Assembly: GCF_028993635.1 (NCBI RefSeq)
Contig: NZ_CP118631.1
Location: 1,116,001 to 1,180,000, forward strand
Direction of reading: 5' to 3'
DNA: 64,000 nt
Source of the DNA: Mucilaginibacter sp. SJ
GTDB taxonomy: Bacteria > Bacteroidota > Bacteroidia > Sphingobacteriales > Sphingobacteriaceae
In this document: positions 53,616 through 60,927 of the stretch, piece after piece
Layout of the letters: each line of letters begins with the position of its first letter
Position numbering within the stretch: the stretch's first letter is position 1
Translations under genes and position numbers: made by a program
The notes under the pieces: model-generated
The model's database searches: none
Told to the model about the DNA's origin: nothing
What the model saw: only the letters and a program-made list of their open reading frames with translations

Positions 53616-54461
53616 ATGCTACAAGTAAGTGAATTATATATCTACCCTATCAAATCATTGGGCGGCGTTGCTGTGCAAAATGCGGAGGTTACCCGTCGTG
53701 GTTTACAACACGACAGGCGTTGGATGCTGGTTAATGAACACGGGCACTTTATAACCCAGCGGGAGTTTCCGCAAATGGCACTGATCAAAACGACAGTAGA
53801 AACTGATGGTGTAGCTGTACATCATCATTCGGGCGGGTCATTATTAATTCCATTTAATGGCGAAAGAAACCCCTTACAACAATTTACTGTATGGGACGAC
53901 ACCTGCATGGGACAATACATAAATAATGGATTTGACCAGTGGTTCAGCGAAGCACTCAATATGAAATGCCGCCTCGTTTACATGCCCGATGACAGTGAAC
54001 GCGAAGTCGACCAGCGCTACGCCAAACCCGGCATTATCACTTCATTTGCAGATGCCTATCCTTTCCTGCTTATTGGGCAGGCTTCGCTTAATGACCTTAA
54101 CAAACGAATGCCATTGCCTTTGCCAATGAACCGCTTTCGTCCCAATATAGTTTTTACCGGCGGTGATGCATATAGCGAAGACCTGATGAATGAGATTGAG
54201 ATAGCAGGGATAACCTTCTACGGGGCAAAACTTTGCGCACGTTGTGTGTTAACCACCATCGATCAGCAAACAGCCGTGAAAGCTAAGGAGCCTCTAAAAA
54301 CCCTGGCCTCTTACCGTATGAAAAACAATAAGATCATGTTTGGACAAAACTTGGTACATGAAAATGCAGGCGTAATTTCGGTGGGTGACGAACTTAAGGT
54401 TTTAAGTACCCATAATGAGGATAGATTTATTGTAGCAAAGAAACCAATCACAACAGCATGA
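53616..54461 (+). CDS. MOSC-domain protein (molybdenum cofactor sulfurase C-terminal type)
   Basis: A 281-residue protein with an N-terminal MOSC beta-barrel (ELYIYPIKSLGG, GLQHDRRWMLVN) and a C-terminal MOSC domain with FRPNIVFTGGDAYSED and the conserved cysteine in LCARCVLTTIDQQT. MOSC proteins such as YcbX or mARC-like reductases bind a molybdenum cofactor and reduce N-hydroxylated compounds. No ferredoxin domain is fused. I used the ATG at 53616; the upstream in-frame codons lie in an inverted repeat. Its stop overlaps the next start (ATGA). Confidence 0.9.
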   Translation: MLQVSELYIYPIKSLGGVAVQNAEVTRRGLQHDRRWMLVNEHGHFITQREFPQMALIKTTVETDGVAVHHHSGGSLLIPFNGERNPLQQFTVWDDTCMGQYINNGFDQWFSEALNMKCRLVYMPDDSEREVDQRYAKPGIITSFADAYPFLLIGQASLNDLNKRMPLPLPMNRFRPNIVFTGGDAYSEDLMNEIEIAGITFYGAKLCARCVLTTIDQQTAVKAKEPLKTLASYRMKNNKIMFGQNLVHENAGVISVGDELKVLSTHNEDRFIVAKKPITTA

Positions 54462-54742
54462 AACCAACTATCATTATTGAATATTGCCCAAAATGCAACT
54501 GGATGATGCGTGCCGCTTATATGGCCCAGGAACTGCTTACAACCTTTACCGATGACCTAAACGGGGTTACCTTAAAACCAAGCGAAGTGAGCGGCAGATA
54601 TACGATAAGCATTGATGAAGAAACGCTGTTTGACCGCAAGCGTGATGGCCATTTTCCAGAAATCAAAGAGTTAAAACAGGCCGTTCGTGATAAAGTTAAC
54701 CCGGGTAAAAGCCTCGGTCATTCAGACAGGCATCAGTTGTAA
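54458..54742 (+). CDS. SelT/SelW/SelH-family (Rdx) thioredoxin-like protein
   Basis: A 94-residue thioredoxin-like protein. The redox motif CPKCNWMMRA (Cys10, Cys13) near the N-terminus, and SGRYTISIDEETLFDRKRDG with PEIKELKQAVRDKV, match the SelT/SelW/SelH family of small redox proteins. Both positions are Cys, with no selenocysteine. Its start overlaps the MOSC stop (ATGA), so the two are translationally coupled; the redox protein may serve the molybdenum enzyme. The role is inferred. Confidence 0.88.
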   Translation: MKPTIIIEYCPKCNWMMRAAYMAQELLTTFTDDLNGVTLKPSEVSGRYTISIDEETLFDRKRDGHFPEIKELKQAVRDKVNPGKSLGHSDRHQL

Positions 54743-54833
54743 CTTTTATATAACAATGTCTGTATAAAATATCCTTTCTATATAATCTATAATATTACTC
54801 GAAAAAATAGTTAATTTAGAGAATATCTTTATT

Positions 54834-54841
54834 TACCTTTG
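54834..54841 (+). promoter_or_regulatory. -7 box TACCTTTG of the Rrf2 gene
   Basis: A perfect TAnnTTTG, 18 bases before the ATG at 54860. Confidence 0.6.
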
Positions 54842-54859
54842 TGAGTTTTATTTTAGAAA

Positions 54860-55294
54860 ATGCTTTCAAAAAAAACTAAGTATGCTATAAAGGCACTTGT
54901 GGTTCTTGGCAAGAACATGGACCAGCCGCCTATGCAAATTTCGAAGATTGCCGAAATTGAACGAATCCCTAAAAAGTTTCTTGAGCAGATACTGCTTGAT
55001 CTGCGCAATGCGGGGTTTCTTTACAGCAAAAAAGGAGCAGGCGGTGGCTACAGCCTTAACCGCGATCCCAAAGAAATATTCCTGGTAAGTATCATGCGTA
55101 TAACCGACGGACCTATTGCCATGGTGCCCTGCGCCAGCTTAAACTTTTACCACAAATGCGATGAATGCCACCAGGAAAGCACTTGCGGCATAAGGGATGT
55201 ATTTGTTGATGTAAGAGATGCCACACTTAAAATATTAAGCGAAACCAGCATCGCCGATATCATCAAACGCGAAACCACCCTCATCAGCGTTTAA
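54860..55294 (+). CDS. Rrf2-family transcription regulator, likely sulfur or Fe-S responsive
   Basis: A 144-residue Rrf2 protein with an N-terminal winged helix (KTKYAIKALVVLGKN, then PPMQISKIAEIERIPKKFLE and the wing KGAGGGYSLNR). Four cysteines lie in the middle loop (91, 100, 103, 109: CASLNFYHKCDECHQESTC). This arrangement is like Fe-S-sensing IscR/CysR-type or zinc-binding Rrf2 members. Rrf2 proteins include CymR, which regulates cysteine synthesis. It lies just upstream of the sulfite-reductase operon in the same direction and is a plausible regulator. Cys ligation and target are not shown. Confidence 0.9.
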   Translation: MLSKKTKYAIKALVVLGKNMDQPPMQISKIAEIERIPKKFLEQILLDLRNAGFLYSKKGAGGGYSLNRDPKEIFLVSIMRITDGPIAMVPCASLNFYHKCDECHQESTCGIRDVFVDVRDATLKILSETSIADIIKRETTLISV

Positions 55295-55366
55295 TTTTAA
55301 AACTTCATAAAACTGTCATAACGCAGTTTTTTTTAATTAAATGCTACTTTTTCCGTATACTATATA

Positions 55367-55374
55367 TATATTTG
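55367..55374 (+). promoter_or_regulatory. -7 box TATATTTG of the sulfur operon
   Basis: A perfect TAnnTTTG that ends 4 bases before the leader ATG at 55379, so transcription should start at or next to this ATG. Confidence 0.65.
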
Positions 55375-55378
55375 GGAA

Positions 55379-55459
55379 ATGAATCGTGAGAGCATTAATA
55401 TTACCTGTCTTAACCAACTGACTTATTGCTATATGTGCAATGAGAAAACGAGGCTGTAA
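55379..55459 (+). CDS. cysteine-rich leader peptide ORF (26 codons)
   Basis: A 26-residue ORF opening MNRESINIT and closing EKTRL. It has three Cys codons: TGT at codon 10 and TGC at codons 17 and 20. The ATG lies 4 bases after a perfect -7 box, so it would be the first codon of a leaderless message. The sequence GAGGC at its end (55450-55454) can pair with GCCTC at the base of the downstream terminator. Cys at 3 of 26 residues is far above a normal protein frequency. The layout fits classic attenuation by ribosome stalling when charged tRNA-Cys is scarce. It is unlikely to have a function as a protein. Confidence 0.6.
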   Translation: MNRESINITCLNQLTYCYMCNEKTRL

Positions 55460-55480
55460 ACGTAATATTTAACCATATAT

Positions 55481-55512
55481 GCCTCTTTAGCCACAGCCAA
55501 AGGGGCTTTTTT
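55481..55512 (+). terminator. attenuator terminator before the sulfite-reductase gene
   Basis: GCCTCTTT (55481-55488) pairs with AAAGGGGC (55499-55506; one T-G wobble), followed by six T. It lies 22 bases before the sulfite-reductase ATG and 21 bases after the leader stop. The competing pair GAGGC (55450-55454) with GCCTC (55481-55485) would break it. Confidence 0.7.
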
Positions 55513-55534
55513 ATAAAAGATTAATACATAGAAT

Positions 55535-57625
55535 ATGCAGAGCTTCAGAACGGAACTGGAGAACCCTATTGTTGAGAAGGATATTATAGATCTTGAAAAA
55601 AAGATCCATGCTTTTCGTGAAGGTAAAATTCATGATGAAAAATTCAGAAGTTTACGTTTGGCGCGCGGTGTTTATGGCCAGCGTCAGCCAGGCGTGCAAA
55701 TGGTACGCATTAAACTACCTTTTGGTAAAGTTAGCTTTAAGCAACTATTGAAAATTGCCGAGATTTCTGACGAGTTTGGGAGCAGTAATCTCCACCTTAC
55801 CACCCGCCAGGACATCCAGATCCACTATGTAAGTCTTGACCGTACACCCCAGCTTTGGGCCAAGCTTGCACAGGATGATATCACTCTGCGCGAAGCATGT
55901 GGTAATACCGTGCGCAATGTTACAGCCTCTCCTACTGCAGGTATCGACCCAAAAGAACCATTTGACGTTTCTCCTTATGCATATGCTACGTTTGATTATT
56001 TTCTGCGTAACCCGATATGCCAGGAAATGGGCCGCAAATTCAAAATCTCTTTCTCGTCAAGCGATGAGGACACAGCGTTTTCATACATTCATGATATCGG
56101 CGCTATCCCTAAAATAAACGCCAATGGGGAACGTGGGTTTAAGATCATGCTTGGCGGCGGTTTAGGTGCACAGCCAATTTTAGCCAGTATTGTTGAAGAG
56201 TTTTTACCAGAAGATCAGCTGATCCCTTATATCGAATCAGTGATTCGTGTTTTTGACCGTTACGGCGAACGCAATAACCGCAACAAAGCCCGTATGAAAT
56301 ACCTTATCCAAAAATTAGGTTTGGATGAAGTATTGCGTTTAACCAAAATCGAGCGTACTGCCAACAAAGTAAAATCATACCCTATCAACCGGGATGCCAT
56401 TGATGCCCCGGCTTTACCACCAACTGATAGCTATCCCGAAGTAACCATCAGTAACCCGTTGCGCTATGAGCAATGGCTGGCTACCAACGTTTTTGAGCAA
56501 AAGCAAAAGGGTTTTTACGGCGTTTATATTAAAGTGCCTGTAGGTGATATCTCATCAGATACTGCCCGTGCACTGGTTAAAACACTGGAGCCATTGGTTG
56601 GTCACGAGATCCGCATTACCCAAAACCAGGGATTGCTTTTAAAATACGTTCAAAAAGAAGCATTGCCTGCTTTATATGAAGGCCTGGCTAAGCTTGAGCT
56701 GGCTGCACCGGGCTTCGATAGCATTGCTGATGTTACCACCTGCCCGGGTACAGACACCTGCAATCTTGGCATCTCCAACAGTATGACCATGGCCCGCGTA
56801 CTGGAAGATCTGATCTATAATGAATACGAGGATTTTATTTATAACCGTGAGATCAAGATCAAAATAAGCGGTTGTATGAACTCTTGTGGTCAGCATGGCT
56901 TGGCGCATATCGGTTTCCATGGCAGCTCGCTTAAAGCGGGTGCTAAAGTATTACCTTCTGTACAGGTAATGTTAGGCGGCGGTACCGTTGGCGACGGCGT
57001 TGGCCGCGCCGCCGAAAGGGTGATCAAAGTACCTACCAAACGTGCTACCGATGTGCTAAGGTGGTTATTGAACGACTATAAAGAGTTTTCGCCCGAGGGT
57101 GAAACTTACCATGAATATTATGACAGGCAGGGTAAAGATTATTTTTACCGTTTGCTGAAACCACTTGCCGATTTAACTACTCTTACCGATGACGAATACA
57201 TTGACTGGGGTCACCAGGAAACATTTGTTACCGCGATTGGTGTAGGCGAATGTGCCGGTGTGATCATTGACCTGGTAGCTACGCTGCTGTTTGAATCGGA
57301 AGAAAAATTAGGCTGGGCTAACGAAGCTTATGCTGATGGCCGCTGGGCTGACGCTATTTATCATGCCTATAATGTGTTTGTAAGCTCAGCGAAAGCGCTG
57401 TTGCTTGACAAAGGTGTTAACAGTAGTACCCAAATTGGTGTGATCCGCGAATTTGATGCTCAATATGTTGAAAAAGGTGAATTTGAATTGAACGGAACGT
57501 TTAATGATCTTGCATTACAGCTCAACCAAAACGAGCCTTCGCAGGACTTTGCCGCAGTATATTTAGCACAGGCCACAGAATTTTTAAGCAGAAGCAAGGA
57601 TAAGAGAGAGGCGCTTGTACAATAA
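55535..57625 (+). CDS. ferredoxin-type sulfite/nitrite reductase with C-terminal HEPN domain
   Basis: A 696-residue sirohaem reductase. Two ferredoxin-like half domains come first (LARGVYGQRQPGVQMVRIK, HLTTRQDIQIHYVSL). The sirohaem-4Fe-4S ligands are Cys403, Cys409 (CPGTDTC), Cys447 and Cys451 (CMNSC). After residue about 575 a helical HEPN-like domain follows, with Arg603-x6-His610 resembling the HEPN Rx4-6H pattern. Its position in a cysG/cysH operon makes assimilatory sulfite reduction the best call, though nitrite use is possible. It overlaps cobA (TAATG). A Cys-rich leader and attenuator precede it. Confidence 0.92.
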   Translation: MQSFRTELENPIVEKDIIDLEKKIHAFREGKIHDEKFRSLRLARGVYGQRQPGVQMVRIKLPFGKVSFKQLLKIAEISDEFGSSNLHLTTRQDIQIHYVSLDRTPQLWAKLAQDDITLREACGNTVRNVTASPTAGIDPKEPFDVSPYAYATFDYFLRNPICQEMGRKFKISFSSSDEDTAFSYIHDIGAIPKINANGERGFKIMLGGGLGAQPILASIVEEFLPEDQLIPYIESVIRVFDRYGERNNRNKARMKYLIQKLGLDEVLRLTKIERTANKVKSYPINRDAIDAPALPPTDSYPEVTISNPLRYEQWLATNVFEQKQKGFYGVYIKVPVGDISSDTARALVKTLEPLVGHEIRITQNQGLLLKYVQKEALPALYEGLAKLELAAPGFDSIADVTTCPGTDTCNLGISNSMTMARVLEDLIYNEYEDFIYNREIKIKISGCMNSCGQHGLAHIGFHGSSLKAGAKVLPSVQVMLGGGTVGDGVGRAAERVIKVPTKRATDVLRWLLNDYKEFSPEGETYHEYYDRQGKDYFYRLLKPLADLTTLTDDEYIDWGHQETFVTAIGVGECAGVIIDLVATLLFESEEKLGWANEAYADGRWADAIYHAYNVFVSSAKALLLDKGVNSSTQIGVIREFDAQYVEKGEFELNGTFNDLALQLNQNEPSQDFAAVYLAQATEFLSRSKDKREALVQ

Positions 57626-58410
57626 TGACTGATATTAATAAAAATATAAAAGAACCGCGTATCACATTGGTGGGCGCAGGACCCGGCGATGCCGACTTGA
57701 TAACTGTAAAAGCGATCAAAGCTTTGAAAACAGCCGATATTGTTTTGTACGATGCTTTGGTTAATGAAGAACTGCTTGAATACGCCCCGGCCAATTCAAC
57801 GAAAGTTTACGTAGGCAAACGTTCTGGCGACCATACCTTTTCGCAAGAAGCAATTAACAACCTGATGGTTGATTATGCTGTGAATTACGGTCACGTGGTT
57901 AGGTTAAAAGGCGGAGATTCTTTTGTATTCGGTCGCGGATATGAGGAACTGAGCATTGCAGCGGCGCATAACATACCTGCGTCTGTTATTCCTGGGATTT
58001 CAAGCTCGATAGCGGTGCCCGAACTACAGCAAATTCCTGTTACTCACCGCGGTTTAAGCGAAAGTTTTTGGGTGGTTACCGGCACCACTGCAAATGGCAA
58101 GATCTCGAACGATCTTATTGACGCTTCACGATCAAATGCTACCGTAGTTGTATTGATGGGCATTCATAAGCTGACTGAAATCGCTGAAATATTTAAGCTA
58201 CAAGGCAAGAACAAACTGCCCGTAGCCGTTATCCAAAGCGGATCTACTGTAGACGAGAAGATCGCTGTTGCTACGGTTGATACTATTGTCGATACTGTTG
58301 CAGAAAGTAAGATTTCATCGCCTGCCATTATCGTTTTAGGCGAAGTAGTATCGCTTCATCCAAAATTCCAACTGATACAAGAAGTTTATGACGTTGTTGC
58401 CCGGGGATAA
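57625..58410 (+). CDS. cobA: uroporphyrinogen-III C-methyltransferase
   Basis: A 261-residue SAM-dependent methyltransferase that makes precorrin-2 from uroporphyrinogen III, the first committed step to sirohaem. The family motifs VGAGPGDADLITVKAIKAL at residues 13-31, the VYVGKRSG loop and VRLKGGDSFVFGRGYEE are present, and the PVTHRGLSES stretch is typical. It is the stand-alone form without dehydrogenase. Sirohaem is the cofactor of the upstream sulfite reductase. The start overlaps the reductase stop, and it overlaps the next gene by 23 bases. Confidence 0.95.
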   Translation: MTDINKNIKEPRITLVGAGPGDADLITVKAIKALKTADIVLYDALVNEELLEYAPANSTKVYVGKRSGDHTFSQEAINNLMVDYAVNYGHVVRLKGGDSFVFGRGYEELSIAAAHNIPASVIPGISSSIAVPELQQIPVTHRGLSESFWVVTGTTANGKISNDLIDASRSNATVVVLMGIHKLTEIAEIFKLQGKNKLPVAVIQSGSTVDEKIAVATVDTIVDTVAESKISSPAIIVLGEVVSLHPKFQLIQEVYDVVARG

Positions 58411-59896
58411 GAGTTTAACCAACATCCAGGATGAAAAACAGGACGGCAATCAGCTTTTTCCTGTGTTTTTAAAACTGAATGATCTGCATACGGTGCTTAT
58501 TGGCGGCGGTAATGTTGGTTTGGAAAAACTTACCGCTGTACTTAATAATAGCAATAGTGCAAGGATAACCGTTATTTCGCGCGAGTTTTTGCCCGAGGTA
58601 CATATGCTTGTATCACAATATCCAGGCATCCGCATAATACAAAAATCATTTACCGATGATGACCTGAACGATGCCGATATAGTTATTGCCGCTACCAATG
58701 ACAGCGAACTTAACAACTATATCCGCAATTCCGCCCATGAACGTAAGCTACTGATCAATGTAGCTGATAAGCCTGCATTATGCGACTTTTACTTAGGATC
58801 GATAGTGCAGAAGGGCGACCTGAAACTGGCCATATCTACCAACGGAAAATCACCTACTGTGGCTAAACGATTAAAAGAAGTATTAAATGAAAGCCTTCCT
58901 GCCGAGCTTGACATCACTTTGCAGCAAATGAGCGAACTAAGAAATACCCTTGAAGGCGATTTTGCCGACAAGGTAAAAAAACTAAACAGCGTAACATCCG
59001 TTTTGGTTGAGCCCAAAGTGGCTAACCGGAAAAACTTTATCTGGTTGTTATGGTCTACCATTATCATATCCTTAGCTATTGTTATAACAGCACTTTATTT
59101 TAAGGAACCCAATTTCAAAAACTTTGTAACTGGTGTCGACCCTCTCTTTTATTACTTTTTAGGAGCTGGCTTCGTATTTGCAATGATAGACGGGGCAATT
59201 GGCATGTCGTACGGCGTAACATCCACCTCGTTCTCCTTAGCTATGGGCATCCCTCCTGCTTCGGCAAGCATGGGTGTTCACTTATCCGAGATTTTAAGCT
59301 GCGGGATAGCCGGCTGGATGCATTATCGTATGGGTAATATCAATTGGAAACTCTTTAAACTTTTGGTTGTGCCGGGTATTCTTGGTGCGTTTTTAGGAGC
59401 ATTCATACTTTCATCGCTTGAGCATTACGCCATGTACACCAAACCTGTTGTATCGGTTTATACCTTAATATTAGGTATAGTGATATTCAGGAAAGCATTT
59501 AACACACAAAAGAAAAAATCGGCCGATAAGGTAAAACGCATTTCGCTGCTGGGTTTAGGCGGTGGCTTTATCGATGCTGTTGGCGGCGGCGGTTGGGGAT
59601 CAATCGTGCTATCAACCCTGATAGCCGGCGGCAGGAGCCCTCGCTTTTCGTTAGGTACAGTTAAACTTTCACGTTTTTTTGTGGCCATGATAGGTTCTAT
59701 AACCTTCATTGCCATGGTTAACAGCAATCACTGGCATGCTGTAGTTGGGCTGGTATTGGGCAGCGCATTAGCGTCGCCAATAGCAGCTAAAATCTCTAAC
59801 AAAATTTCAGCAAAAACTATCATGGTTGCTGTTGCGGTTATCGTTATCCTGATCAGCATCCGTTCTATCCTCAAATTTTTTGTCCCGGTACCATGA
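58388..59896 (+). CDS. precorrin-2 dehydrogenase fused to TauE/SafE (TSUP) anion exporter
   Basis: A 502-residue fusion. Residues about 20-210 are a Met8p/CysG-N-type precorrin-2 dehydrogenase/ferrochelatase domain: Rossmann motif VLIGGGNVGLEKL, NVADKPALCDFYLGS and ISTNGKSPTVAKRLKE. Residues about 225-502 are a TauE/SafE (TSUP) membrane domain with about 8-9 helices, including AMIDGAIGMSYGVTSTSFSL and GLGGGFIDAVGGGGWGSIVLS. TSUP proteins move sulfite, sulfonates or related anions. The dehydrogenase completes sirohaem synthesis; the transporter half may import sulfur anions or export excess sulfite. It overlaps cobA by 23 bases and cysH by 4. Confidence 0.9.
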   Translation: MTLLPGDKSLTNIQDEKQDGNQLFPVFLKLNDLHTVLIGGGNVGLEKLTAVLNNSNSARITVISREFLPEVHMLVSQYPGIRIIQKSFTDDDLNDADIVIAATNDSELNNYIRNSAHERKLLINVADKPALCDFYLGSIVQKGDLKLAISTNGKSPTVAKRLKEVLNESLPAELDITLQQMSELRNTLEGDFADKVKKLNSVTSVLVEPKVANRKNFIWLLWSTIIISLAIVITALYFKEPNFKNFVTGVDPLFYYFLGAGFVFAMIDGAIGMSYGVTSTSFSLAMGIPPASASMGVHLSEILSCGIAGWMHYRMGNINWKLFKLLVVPGILGAFLGAFILSSLEHYAMYTKPVVSVYTLILGIVIFRKAFNTQKKKSADKVKRISLLGLGGGFIDAVGGGGWGSIVLSTLIAGGRSPRFSLGTVKLSRFFVAMIGSITFIAMVNSNHWHAVVGLVLGSALASPIAAKISNKISAKTIMVAVAVIVILISIRSILKFFVPVP

Positions 59897-60603
59897 GCGC
59901 AACATTAGCAGATATACAACAAGATATTATCGGTCTTGGCCCTGTTGAAGCCCTGACCAAACTTGCAGAACTATCTCCCGGCGAGATCGTGTTTTCTACC
60001 AGTTTTGGCTGGGAAGACCAGGTGATCAGCCATATGATATTTTCCAATAACCTGCCCATCAAAGTATTCACGCTTGAAACCGGCAGGCTCTTCCGCGAAA
60101 CTTATTCGGTTTGGGCGGCTACCATGAACCGGTATCAAAAACCTATTCATGCCTACTATCCGAATAATGAACTATTGGAAGAGATGGTAAGCAAAAAAGG
60201 CCCTAACAGCTTTTACGAGTCGGTTGAAAACCGCAAGGAATGTTGCGGCATCCGTAAAATAGAGCCACTTAAACGTGCCTTAAAAGGCAATAAAATCTGG
60301 ATTACCGGCATCCGTGCCGAACAATCGGTTAACCGTCATGATATGCATGACCTGGAATGGGACGAGCAAAATCAACTTGTAAAGTTCCACCCTATTTTCA
60401 GCTGGACACTTGATGAAGTTAAAGCCTATATCAAACAATACAATATCCCCTATAACTCATTACATGATAAAGGCTTCCCAAGCATCGGCTGTATGCCATG
60501 TACCCGCGCCGTAGCCGAAGGTGAAGATTTCCGTGCAGGCCGCTGGTGGTGGGAAGATCAATCCAAAAAAGAATGTGGATTACACGAGGTAGCAAAACCC
60601 TGA
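59893..60603 (+). CDS. cysH: assimilatory adenylyl-sulfate/phosphoadenylyl-sulfate reductase
   Basis: A 236-residue enzyme that reduces APS or PAPS to sulfite. The substrate loop STSFGWEDQV is at residues 35-44. Cys117-Cys118 and Cys200-x2-Cys203 are the 4Fe-4S ligands (ECCGIRK, CMPCTRAV), and the catalytic Cys228 is in the C-terminal KECGLH. The presence of the two Cys pairs marks the Fe-S type, which prefers APS in bacteria. The start overlaps the preceding fusion gene (ATGA). It is the last gene of the sulfur operon. No cysD/cysN sulfate-adenylylation genes are in view. Confidence 0.94.
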   Translation: MSATLADIQQDIIGLGPVEALTKLAELSPGEIVFSTSFGWEDQVISHMIFSNNLPIKVFTLETGRLFRETYSVWAATMNRYQKPIHAYYPNNELLEEMVSKKGPNSFYESVENRKECCGIRKIEPLKRALKGNKIWITGIRAEQSVNRHDMHDLEWDEQNQLVKFHPIFSWTLDEVKAYIKQYNIPYNSLHDKGFPSIGCMPCTRAVAEGEDFRAGRWWWEDQSKKECGLHEVAKP

Positions 60604-60697
60604 TTTTTAGGATTTGAGGATTACCTTGAAAAATATACAAGTTGGAACAATAAATCAATTCATGAAAATCCTCTAATCAGGCAAATCAAGGTTCAAG
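60595..60697. repeat. imperfect inverted repeat of the GATTTTTAGGATT family after cysH
   Basis: The left arm begins at the cysH stop codon (TGATTTTTAGGATTTGAGGATT from 60601, quoted in part) and is matched imperfectly by the reverse complement of 60658-60697. It is a diverged member of the family at 53.5 and 60.8 kb. Confidence 0.6.
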
Positions 60698-60753
60698 ACG
60701 CTTTTTTTTATACGTAGGTCAATTAGTCGGAAGATTAGTTGGCCTTTTTTACT

Positions 60754-60860
60754 GAACCATGATTTTTAGGATGATGGGATGGCCATGTTTTGTCTGATTA
60801 AGGTGTTCCGAATTCTACATAAAACTCAAGGTAATCCTTTAATCCTAAAAATCATGGTTC
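60754..60860. repeat. inverted repeat GAACCATGATTTTTAGGAT with perfect 19-bp arms
   Basis: GAACCATGATTTTTAGGAT at 60754-60772 is the exact reverse complement of 60842-60860. The inner sequence has more near-copies of the same words. It sits between convergent cysH and the TonB receptor gene, just next to the latter's terminator. Confidence 0.8.
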
Positions 60861-60898
60861 AAAAAAAAGGAGATGAAGTTTTTAAACCCCATCTCCTT
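60861..60898 (-). terminator. intrinsic terminator of the TonB receptor gene
   Basis: AAGGAGATG (60867-60875) pairs with CATCTCCTT (60890-60898), with eight A before it on the plus strand. Read on the minus strand this is a stem followed by a long U-run, about 30 bases after the receptor stop. Confidence 0.85.
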
Positions 60899-60927
60899 AC
60901 AAACCATATAAAACGTAATAAAAGCTC

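Noticed and set aside
55300..55534. SAM, T-box or other riboswitch in the sulfur operon leader
   Set aside because: I see no T-box sequence, no SAM-I/II core and too little space before the leader ORF. The Cys-codon ORF with terminator explains the leader more simply.
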